Positions 10,719 through 21,200 of a stretch of DNA of 64,000 nucleotides are shown here, in pieces; the first letter of the stretch is position 1, and every line of letters begins with the position of its first letter. A model generated the notes under the pieces. That model saw nothing but the letters and a program-made list of their open reading frames with translations, made no database searches and was not told the origin of the DNA. Source of the DNA: Azorinus chamasolen (taxonomy: Eukaryota; Mollusca; Bivalvia; Cardiida; Solecurtidae); the NCBI GenBank assembly GCA_963576725.1, contig OY755241.1:75697701-75761700 (forward strand). The letters run 5' to 3'. Made by a program: the position numbers and the translations under genes.

Positions 10719-12141
10719 TCTGTAGTAGTCGTCTGATAAGGGTCAGCTCTGTAGTAGCCACCTGGTCAGGTTCAGCTCTGTAGTAGCCACCTGGTCAGGA
10801 TCAGCTCTGTAGTAGTCGTCTGGTCAAGATTATCTCTGTAATAGCCACCTGGTCAGTGTCAGTTCTGTAATAGCCACCTGGTCAGTGTCAGCTCTGTAGT
10901 AGGCACCTGGTCAGTGTCAGCTCTGTAATAGCCACCTGGTCAGGATCAGCTCTGTAGTAGCCACCTGGTCAGTGTCAGCTCTGTAGTAGCCGTCTGGTTA
11001 GGATTAGCTCTGAAGTAGCCACCTGGTCAGTGTCAGCTCTGTAGTAGCCACCTGGTCAGGATCAGCTTTGTAGTAGCCGTCTGGTCAGGATTAGCTCTGT
11101 AGTAGCCGTCTGGTCAGGATTAACTCTGTAGTAGCCACCTGGTCAGTGTCAGCTCTGTAGTAGCCACCTGGTCAATGTCAGCTCTGTAGTAGCCGTCTGG
11201 TCAGGATCAGCTCTGTAGTAGCCACCTGGTTAGGATTACCTCTGTAGTAGCAACCTGGTCAATGTCAGCTCTGTAGTAGCCGTCTGGTCAGGATTAGCTC
11301 TGTAGTAGCCACCTGGTCAGGATCAGCTCTGTAGTAGCCGTCTGGTCAGGATCAGCTCTGTAGTAGCCACCTGGTCAGGGTCAGCTCTGTAGTATCCGTC
11401 TGGTCAGTGTCAGCTCTGTAGTAGCCGTCTGGTCAGGATTAGCTCTGTAGTAGCCGTCTGGTCAGTGTCAGCTCTGTAGTAGCCGTCTGGTCAGGATCAG
11501 CTCTGTAGTAGTCACCTGGTCAGGATCAGCTCTGTAGTAGTCACCTGGTCAGGATTAGCTCTGTAGTAGCCGTCTGGTCAGTGTCAGCTCTGTAGTAGCC
11601 GTCTGGTCAGGATTAGCTCTGTAGTAGCCGTCTGGTCAGGATTAGCTCTGAAGTAGCCGTCTGGTCAGGATTGGCTCTGTAGTAGCCACCTGGTCAGGAT
11701 CAGCTCTGTAGTAGCCACCTGGTCAGGATTAGCTCTGTAGTAGCCGTCTGGTCAGGATCAGCTCTGTACTAGCCGTCTGGTCAGTGTCAGCTCTGTAGTA
11801 GCCACCTGGTCAGTGTCAGCTCTGTAGTAGCCACCTGGTCAGTGTCAGCTCTGTAGTAGCCGTCTGGTCAGGATTAGCTCTGTAGTAGCCACCTGGTCAG
11901 GATTAGCTCTGTAAAAGCTATCTGGTTAGGGTCATCTCTGTAATAAGCAACTGGTCAGGATAAGGTCTGTAGTAGCCATCTGGTCAGGGTCAGCTCTGTA
12001 GTAACCATTTGGTCAGGGTCAGCTTTGTAGTAACCATTTGGTCAGGGTCAGCTCTGTAGTAGCCATCTGGTCAATGCCAGTTCTGTAGTAGCCGTCTGGT
12101 CAGGGTCAGTTCTGTAATAGCTGTCTGATAAGGGTCAGCTC
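10719..12141. repeat. 29-bp minisatellite, about 49 copies
   Basis: Unit like AGCTCTGTAGTAGCCACCTG plus GTCAGGATC. Copies differ mainly at two spots: CCACC or CCGTC, and GGATC, GGATT or TGTC. The left flank (CTTTACTCCATAAATACGCC, CAGTAGACCCAGATCA) is the left end and hairpin arm of a TTAA element. The unit resembles the right hairpin arm (GCCGTCTGATCAGGGTCTGC). Confidence 0.95.
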
Positions 12142-12640
12142 GTTTTGATTATGAAATGATGCAGACCTAATTCTTCAGATTTTTATGTACTAATATTGTG
12201 TATTGACATGCTTTATAAGGAGTAATATAATTAACGTTCATGACGTCATAATTTCTTACATTGATATTCCTGGTAGAATGGTTAATACCGTCTGTAAGGA
12301 GCGCACTGGTTGGCGATAGACCTATTCAGTCTATTGTTAGTAACGGGAGGCCAATAAAGTCCTTTAACTTGTTCTAACTGTCGTCTGCAAAATTATTGTC
12401 TGCTGCGTTCATTGCTTGTCATATTTCTTATATCTCTTCTTAAACCTGAATGAGGTTATCCAAGTGTGGACAGTTGACACCAAGTTGTCGCATTTGGATC
12501 CAAACTGCTGGCAATAGTTATCAGAAGGAGGACCATACTACATGTATAGATAGAGTTAAAGCAGACAGGAGCTGTGGACATCATATAAACACCATAGCAT
12601 GACACAATATCAGTACATACACTGCTGTGGACCGTTTGAG
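12142..12640. other. Non-coding stretch
   Basis: AT-rich spacer between two tandem arrays. A TTCATGACGTCATAATTTCT segment near 12238 matches (in part inverted) the body of the TTAA elements. Confidence 0.4.
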
Positions 12641-12647
12641 ATACAGA

Positions 12648-13165
12648 CATGTGGTTAGTGACAGATTTGGTTTCATTTATTTGTTTAATTTCGGTTTTCA
12701 TTGATGACTCAAACAAAATTGGTCTTAATAATGTTTTCGCTGTGATAAAATTGTCATGATTTTGTATAAAAACAAATTAGTCTTTAAAAAGTCGTAGTAT
12801 ATCATGTGGTTAGTGACAGATTTGGTTCTATTTATTTGTTTAAATTCGGTTTTCATTGATGACTCAATTAAAATTGGTCTTGAAATAATGTTTTCGCAGT
12901 GATAAACTTGTTATGTTCTTGTATAAAAACAAATTATTCTTTAAAAAGTCGTATTTTATCATGTGGTTAGTGACAGATTTGGTTTTATTTATTTGTTTAA
13001 ATTCGGTTTTCATTGATGACCCAATTTAAACTTGGTCGTGAAATAATGTTTTCGCTGTAATAAACTTGTTATGCTTTTGTATAAAAACAAAATATTCTTA
13101 AAAAGTCGTAGTATATCATGTGGTTAGTGACAGGTTTGGTTCCTTTTTTGATGACTCAATAAGAT
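12648..13165. repeat. 156-bp tandem repeat, 3.3 copies
   Basis: CATGTGGTTAGTGACAG begins at 12648, 12803, 12960 and 13117. Units share GGTTTTCATTGATGAC and TGTATAAAAACAAA. Confidence 0.95.
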
Positions 13166-13589
13166 AGATATAAAAATAATAGTTTCGCTTTAATTAAGTT
13201 AAAGCATGGATATAGGTATCATAAACTAAGAAAAACATTCTCTAAATTTTACCATCGAAATCTCTCCCCCATTGGGCAAGTATAACTGCAATCTTAAGGC
13301 GCTCCTGTGACACGGTTTTTCACATCCAGAATGTTATGGTGATGTGATTTACAAACTTTATTTGGACATATCAATTTTCTCATTTTGTTCTTCATATATG
13401 TTAAAAATTCATTAATAAGGTATGATCCTATAGTACTACACTATACTGAATGTATGGTTGTCAACCGTTTTATAGTTGGCAATCACGCTGCCCTCTTTTC
13501 ATGTACGCCGACAGGAAATCCTTTATACTCTATGAAGACGCCCGTAAAATTCGGGACCGGTATGAGGACGTCGGATCCTTCTACTCGTT

Positions 13590-14055
13590 TGTGTCCTAAC
13601 CTTTTTTACCTTTCTACAGTTACCCTGTTTGCAGGTCATCCATTGGGTACCCTAGCGATAGCCGGATCCAGTTTGTCTCACTTACATGTATATGTGTTTT
13701 CGTTTTAAATGCTATTAAACACTGTATTTGCCATCGCAGTTATTGTAGATTAGTCGAAGAGGTGATACGTTTATACACACTGTTTGTCTTTTAGAGTGGG
13801 GATGGAATAAGTATGAGGTTTGGAGTCCTTAAACAGATTGAACCCCAAGTGTTTCTTGTCAATGACCGTTCCAAGGCGGTACTTTCACATCCCCCATTTA
13901 TATTTTCTGCTTGTTATGTCTGTGTGCTTCTCTTTGTCTTTTGATAGGCATGTACATTGTACGTTTGTCGTTCTTTTTGTCATGGTGCTATTCAGGATAC
14001 CCTAGGTTTTTTGTATGTGATGTTTCCTGCATGATTTATGTTTGTAGTTCTTGTA
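13590..14055 (+). repeat. Dispersed repeat family F, long copy
   Basis: Matches 57597-57985 over nearly its whole length: TTGAGTACnCTAGCGATAG-like start, TGTATTTGCCATCGC, ATTAGTCG, ACACTGTTTGTCTTTTAG, GGGGATGGAATAAGTATGAG and TGACCGTTCCAAGGCGGTA. About 400-450 bp with no coding potential seen. Confidence 0.8.
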
Positions 14056-14104
14056 ATGACACATACTAGTTTGAACAATTATTTTATAAATTTGTTTTTT
14101 TTAA

Positions 14105-14346
14105 CCCTTTCCCTCTTCTACGTTTATTCCAATTTCAATACCTACTGAACATTCATGGACAAAATTGTTATAATAAAATATGGAAGATGGAGCATTGTAG
14201 CCATTTTGGAAAGTAAAGACACAGTTCTATCAAACTCCATTAGCAAACAGAGCAGACCCTTGATCAGACGGCTCCTCTAGGAGCCGTCTGATCTGGGTCT
14301 ACTCTGTTTGCAGATGCGTGAAAACACGTTTAAATGAGGGAAAGGG
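14105..14346. mobile_element. TTAA-type hairpin element (family A), intact reference copy
   Basis: TTAA at 14101-14104 and 14347-14350. Terminal inverted repeats CCCTTTCCCTC and GAGGGAAAGGG are perfect over 11 bp. Length 242 bp. The near-perfect palindrome at 14243-14311 runs from GCAAACAGAGCAGACC to its inverse, with GACGGCTCCTCTAGGAGCCGTC-type core. TTAA duplication and CCC ends are typical of piggyBac MITEs (established for that superfamily; assignment inferred). Confidence 0.92.
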
Positions 14347-14491
14347 TTAAAAAGTACTAGTGGTATTTATTTACCGAGTGGACGCTAGCTAGTAAGCACT
14401 GGTGTATATATTCACTGCCATAATAATGAGGATTTCCATTATGGGGGAAAAGTGAACACTAATCATCATAAGTTTTCAAACTTACAAACTT

Positions 14492-14563
14492 CCGCAAATA
14501 GGGCAGACCCAAAACAAACAATTCCGCGAGGAGCATTTTAATCAGGGTCTACACTGTTTGCTA
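14492..14563. repeat. Decayed family A hairpin core
   Basis: AGGGCAGACCC on the left and AGGGTCTACACTGTTTGC on the right remain, but the middle no longer pairs well. Confidence 0.6.
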
Positions 14564-15030
14564 TCATGCCAATGCAGTGTAAAGTCATCAGTCTGGTGCC
14601 AACCAAATGGTGACGGTATAATTATAGCTATGAGCATTACGATAATAGTCATGGCATTGATTATAACAGTAAACCATTCACATCTCGCTAATTAACTCGT
14701 TCACTGTCAAATATTGTTTTTGCTAAATTTGTGGTCTGTTCATAATTTGTTTTAATTGACCTTTTTGTTTCAAAAACATATCTGTAGCACCAACAGGCTA
14801 GTTTCTAATGAGACACCGAGTTACTTAGCGTTACTAGAACTGCATACAGCTGTGAACATGAGATTGTTGTCAGATTTGAAATCGGATGACTCGAACCTGT
14901 GTTATCTCAAAATAATGTGTATGTTCCCTTGATATATGAAGTTCGAGATATCGAAGTTCAACTGTATTACAAGAAAACTTGGACCCCGATGAGACGTCGA
15001 TTACGTGGTAAGTTCCATAAAATGTTTTAG

Positions 15031-15232
15031 GTCAGCCACAACTATCGTTTCCATTCTACTGACCTTTGGGTACGTGCATTCGTACCAGCATTTTCAACTG
15101 AAGGTGCCAAATGGAGAAATGGTACCCCATCCATGCAAGCCTAATATCCTGTGGCGTGGGGTTGGACATGAGAACCATCTAGGAGGAGGGGCCAGGAACC
15201 CATTTGGTGTGGATTTCAAAAACAACAAACAC
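15031..15232 (+). CDS. Monooxygenase exon a: signal peptide tail and start of temptin domain
   Basis: Encodes a hydrophobic stretch (TTIVSILLTFGYVHS), then a temptin-type start with PNGE, PHPC, WRGVGHE, GGGARNPFG. The frame has no ATG until after the PNG motif, and a TGA lies just upstream, so the exon most likely starts at the TTTTAG acceptor ending at 15030. The donor GTAAGC follows NNKH at phase 0. Confidence 0.85.
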
Positions 15233-18200
15233 GTAAGCTACATAACATTTGTTTGACCTTTTTGAACGATCTCTACAGTAGAACCTGTCTTAAGCGACCA
15301 TTCATTTTTAACATAAATCTGTTGAAAAATCATGTGGTTGCTTTCTTTATTACTTCTGACCTGCATTAAGCTACCACTTGCCTTACAGATCCATAATTAG
15401 ACCATTTCTGTTGGCCGCTTAAGACAGGTTCCACTGTATATGTAGAACTATTTCCCTGTTATATATTCATTTAATTCAATGATTTCGAACGACCAGAAAA
15501 TCTAGCAGCACACGGAATGAAGTATGGGATGGCAAGCTCTTAACACCTGCTAGTGTAACGTACAAAGACTATAGAAGAAGGAGATCATTCGAACACAAAA
15601 GCAGTAATGCGAAAAGAAAAGAAATATTACAGATTCGGTTGAATTTGTCCATGAGCAGTTGATAAAAGCGCAGCACTACTCCCGCCCATACCACTAGCTT
15701 AAACTGTATTCATTTTTCATAACTAAATTGTTGAAATTCATGATTTCGAACGACCAGGAAATATTACAACTCTGAGAATGAAGTACGGTGTTGGTGACAT
15801 CAATAAACGATCATGACGAGATGCCGAGTTAGTCTTCATCTGGATCCAATCTGTTTGCAAATACAGTAAAACCCTGTAAGTCGGACGTTCAATTTAGTAT
15901 AAATATCGGCCTTGAGGACAGCTGGCAGCTTAACTCTAGGTGCAAGTCATGCAGAAAGCTAATATATGAATTTTTGTACATGACTTTCATCCTGCATTAA
16001 GCAGTCACATATCTAAAAGTAAATGCTTCTCTACTAAAATTAAATTCCGGTTTAGAGAGGTTTTACTGTATATGCTGAAAATAAGTAAAAAGTACCTAGT
16101 TATAGTCTACTTTCAGTCCGAATGACCGTTCAGCCGACTGTACATTTACTCCCCTGATCATTGAGTCATTGGCCTACAATATTGAGCACTGCTAACATAT
16201 GGCGCAATCATGCAGCCGCAGTACCGGCGAGTGACCCTTACAGGTACCCATTTTAACCCCTGGGTGGAGAGTATATGCGGGTGGGAGACACGGAAAAGCG
16301 CATTACCACTAGACCACCGCCACCTACGTGCATGTATATTGCCAGAAACCCGACCGAATAGACACTGAAGAAAAGCGACTTTCAGGCGTTTAATATTAAA
16401 TACCCCGATGCTATTGGACGATATATTGGTATTTATTTGTGTTGCGATGATTTCAAATAGGCCGATACTATTCAATTGTATAACAAAACCCATAGACGAA
16501 GAGTTTCTACTTTAAAACCATTGTACTCCATGAATACGCCTTCCAATGCCTTTGCAAGCAGAGTAGACCAAAATCGGACGGTTCCTATAGGAGCCGTCTG
16601 ATCAGGGTCTGCCTTGTTTGCTTCTGAAATGATATGGATATGAGTCTACAGTTTCTGTCACGACCACAAATTACTGTGTCCTTGTGTTATTATAACAATA
16701 TAACAATAAGATAAATAAACCAACAAGATACAGCTTGACTAAATTTGTACATAAACATTGTTCATTGACACGTGAGGAGTGCGTCATGCTGTTAGATGGG
16801 CGGTTATTTATCCTTTAATATGCTGAATTATTAAAACTAAATCTGATTTGTGTGTCCGGTAGATCCCGGGTTCGACCAGAGCATAGATCATATTGATTAT
16901 GTAAGTAGGAGATCCTTCGAGAGCAAAAGCAGCCATGCGAAAAGAGACAAATGCAACAATACTCACTATCAATAGCACCCTTCATCTGATGAATTATTAA
17001 ACGTAGCTCCTTCTTTTCTGAATATTAATGAGCAAAAACAGTGCAGAACCTGATCAAGAGCCATTTGGTATGGGTCTATATTGTTTGCAGAGATCTTATA
17101 TTCTCTGTTTCCATCCGTCAAGGGTTAGGCTAATTAATATAGGATAGGCAAAAGGTTATTCGTCTAATTAAACCACCCCCTTATGTTGACGCCATTTGAT
17201 GTATCACATTCGGAAACAATTAAGATAAATAAAGAGTTTGCTTCCGTTGGACTAAACTATACATTTCTAAAAGTGTCATTTTCTAGTCAAATCCATAGGA
17301 AGAAAATTTATATACAGAGGTTGGGTCTAAAAATAGCCTAATATGATGTAATGGGTTTATTGTGTACTCTTCTAATTAGCAATGGTGATAACTTGGAGAT
17401 ACCATGGCAGACAATGACCGTATTCATAAAGATCCTTCAGAGTATAGCGTTTAACCTTAGTACTACATGTAATCACATCTTGAATGGCAATGACTCATGA
17501 ACACGGACAGTTTGGGTCATGGCAAACATTGTATAATCAGGCCTACATTATTACATGAGCAATTAGAGCAGACCCTGATCATATATGAACACGGACAGTT
17601 TGGTCATGGCAAACATTGTATAACCAGGCCTACATTATTTCATGAGCAATTAGAGCAGACCCTGATCATATATGAACACGGACAGTTTGGTCATGGCAAA
17701 CGTTGTATAATCAGGCCTACATTATTTCATGAGCAAACAGAGCAGACCCTGATCATATATGAACACGGGCAGTTTTGGTCATGGCAAACATTGTATAATC
17801 AGGCCTACGTTATTTCATGAGCAAACAGAGCAGACCCTGATCATATATGAACACGGACAGTTTTGGTCATGGCAAACATTGTATAATCAGGCCTACATTA
17901 TTTCATGAGCAATTAGAGCAGACCCTGATCATATATGAACACGGACAGTTTTGGTCAAGGCAAACATTGTATAACCAGGCCTACATTATTTCATGAGCAA
18001 TTAGAGCAGACTCTGATCATATAGGAGCCATTGATATTGGTCTATGCTATTTGCAAAGATGTTGAAAGGTGTAAATAAAACCTTATACATGTAGTGTTAT
18101 TAACCTTTTCGGTGCCAAAGTTTTAATTGTCGTTCGCAATCTATGTTTGTTAAATCATTCAGTAAAATAAGGAAATGAGATCAATAAATGCAATTTTTAA

Positions 18201-21200
18201 AGGAATAAAGCACATATATAGAAATAGAGATGGACACAAATAGTGAAGTTCCTGATCAGACGCCGCCTTAAAAAGGCGGCGTCTGACCTGGGACTGCACT
18301 ATTTGTTGTGGTGCATTTATGAGACTTATGCGGTGAAAGGGTTAAGGACTTGTTAGGAGGTTTTATACAAACGTTTTTTCACATGCCTCTGCAAAGATAG
18401 TAGACCCGGATAAGATTTCTTACATAAATATTAAACAGGGAAATTTATGCACATACACTGGCTAAATTTAGGTGTGGTGTTGCTTCTTTGAAAGTAGAAA
18501 CTGGCAGGAACCAATCGATACCGATTCAGGAGCGGACTTGTTTTAACTGCAGGTCACTGGTTAAAGATGAGATACATGTATTGCTTGAATGTCCTTTATA
18601 TAACCATATTAGAGACGATTTATTCAGAAATATATCCGGTATCAATCCAGCCTTTCCTAATTATGATAGTTTTACCAGCTTTAATTACGAGTACTTGTTA
18701 GCTAACAATGACACCATAAAATATAGTGTCACAGCCTGCTCGGAAATACTTTTAACCAGGAGAAACCTCCTTTATAGTTAAGTGATGTTTTAACAGAATT
18801 GTGTCTAAACAGGGTTTTTAGTTGTTTTAAAGCAGTTGTTTTTACTGTGATACCACGTTCTTAATGTATAAACATGTATATATGTTCCTATGTGTAGCTT
18901 ATCTGATATAGCTTTCATTGTATAGTACTTTTATAGTCTCTCATAACTCATCTGTGAGTGGTTTTATACCTCTGTGAAATAATCATATGCTTTTATGTAT
19001 ACTTTATTTGCAATGTACATTAGCGAGACTTAAATAAATTATCTGTCTGTCTGTCTGTCTGTCTGCCTGTCTACAGTAGAATCCCTCTAATGAATAAACA
19101 TAGGTGTCTGTATAAGCATGTGGTAGCTTAATGTATGTTATTCCATAAGCAAGCAAAGTGGATTCTGATCAGACATGTCCAACATAACTTTCTAACTTGG
19201 GTCTACCATGCTGGCTAGTGCTGAAACGGTTACTGGAAATGTGTAACCGGAAAATCGGGAGTATTTATCGCGATAAACCGGTTAATCGTAGCTCTGTCAC
19301 ACAATCATTCAAACACTGTAATGCAAACTATCAATGCAAACTATCAATGCAAACTAAATGCAAACTAAATGCAAACTAAATGCAAACTATCAATGCAAAC
19401 TATAAGTGCAAACTATCAATGCAAACTATAAATACAAAATAAACGCAAAGTATCAATGCAAACTATAAATGCAAACTATCAATGCAAACTATCAATGCAA
19501 ACTTATCAATGCAAATTATCAATGCAAACTATCAATGCAAAAACTATCAATGCAAACCAACAATGCAAACTATCAATTCAAACGAAAGCAGACTATTAAT
19601 GCAAACTACCAATGCAAACTATCAATGCAAACTAAATGCAAACTTATCAATGCAAAATATCAATGCAAAATATCAATGCAAAATATCAATGCAAAATATC
19701 AATGCAAAATATCAATGCAAATTAAATGCAAACTATTAATGCAAACTACCAACGCAAACTATAAATGCAAACTAAATGCAAACTATAAATGCATTCTTAA
19801 TGCAGAATCAAAGTCAAGCAAACTATCAAAGCAAGCTAAATTCAAACTATCAATGCAATCTTATCAATGCAAACTTATCAGAGTCAAAGTCAAACAGAAT
19901 TAACCGCCACACCTCCATCCTGTATTAAGGTGCCACCCGCCTTCACACTTTACCTGTTGACTATTCATGTAAGAAATATTGACATCGTGATTACGCATTG
20001 CTTGTTTTTATCTGGCATATGAATACGGGAATGGTTTGTTTAGCAGAAACCGTGACACTCATATCTATACTATTTCAGAAGCAAACAAAGCAGACTCTGA
20101 TCACATGACTACAGGAGCCGCCTGGTCAGGGTCTACTCTATTCTGTAAAGCGTGAAACAGCATTGATACATTGTATAAGGGACAGGGCAAGATACCCATC
20201 ATGATACTTACTGAAATATTCCAATTAGCGAATATTCAGATAAGCGCGTGTTAGTACATTCTCGGATAGTGAGGGTTCTACTCTATTTGCAAAGACGTGA
20301 AAATGCGTTTGTATAAAAGACAGAAAAGGTTACATACCGATAATTACTTGAGTGTTCCAATTATAAGGTGTACGGAATAGCGCGTGCTCGGATAAGTATG
20401 TGTCCAGATCAGAGAGTGTTCGGAATAGCGCGTGCTCGGATAAGTACGTGTCCAGATTAGAGAGTGTTCGGAATAGCGTGTGCTCGGATAAGTATGTGTC
20501 CAGATTAGAGAGTGTTCGTATGAGCCCGTGCTCGGATTTGTGAGGTTTTACTGTACATGTGACGATGTCCTAGCTTCTCACTTTTGCCAATTATAACTTA
20601 ACTTGACCCAATTATGTCTGATTTTACACAGGACACTTAGCAATACTAGCTTCTCCCCACTTAACCCTTTAACTCACCACACACTTTAAAGCACATTCGT
20701 TCAAAGGAGTCCTCTAATTTGTATATACACCATTTGTCTATCTCATGTATAGAATATCAGGATGCTTTTTCAATAACAGTTTTGATCCAGACGAGACATG
20801 GCGTATCCTAATGTCTAAAACACACAAACCGTATCGAAATGTGGTAATACTTATGAAACCAAAGAGAATACTATAAAAATGTTAAAGCAAACGATATCTA
20901 ATTGCATTGTATTTATGATAGTGGGTGTTATTTAAGAACTAACCCTTAAACTCCACAGAAACGCATTTTTACGCTGCAAACAGAGTAGACCCAGATCAGA
21001 CGGCTCCTATAGGAGTCGTCTGATCAGGGTCTGCTCTGTTTGCTCATGATATAAATACAGGTATGATTTTGCAGTTTCTGCCATGGCCAAAACTTCCCGC
21101 GCCTATGTGCTATTAATAGCAATTTAATCTAATTAATATTCATGATGTCGTTATTTCTTACATGAATATTCTTTTATAAAAACAAATTGAGTAAACAGCC

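Noticed and set aside
10719..12141. CRISPR-like array (29-bp repeat)
   Set aside because: Units are directly adjacent with no unique spacers, in a eukaryotic setting. It is a minisatellite.
15005..15007. Start codon of the monooxygenase
   Set aside because: It is GTG, just downstream of an in-frame stop and before a likely splice acceptor at 15030.
17497..17820. 107-residue repeat protein
   Set aside because: Translation of the 87-bp array derived from a transposable element.
19469..19903. 144-residue Asn/Cys/Lys repeat protein
   Set aside because: Two frames of the same 13-bp array are open; it is a low-complexity artefact.
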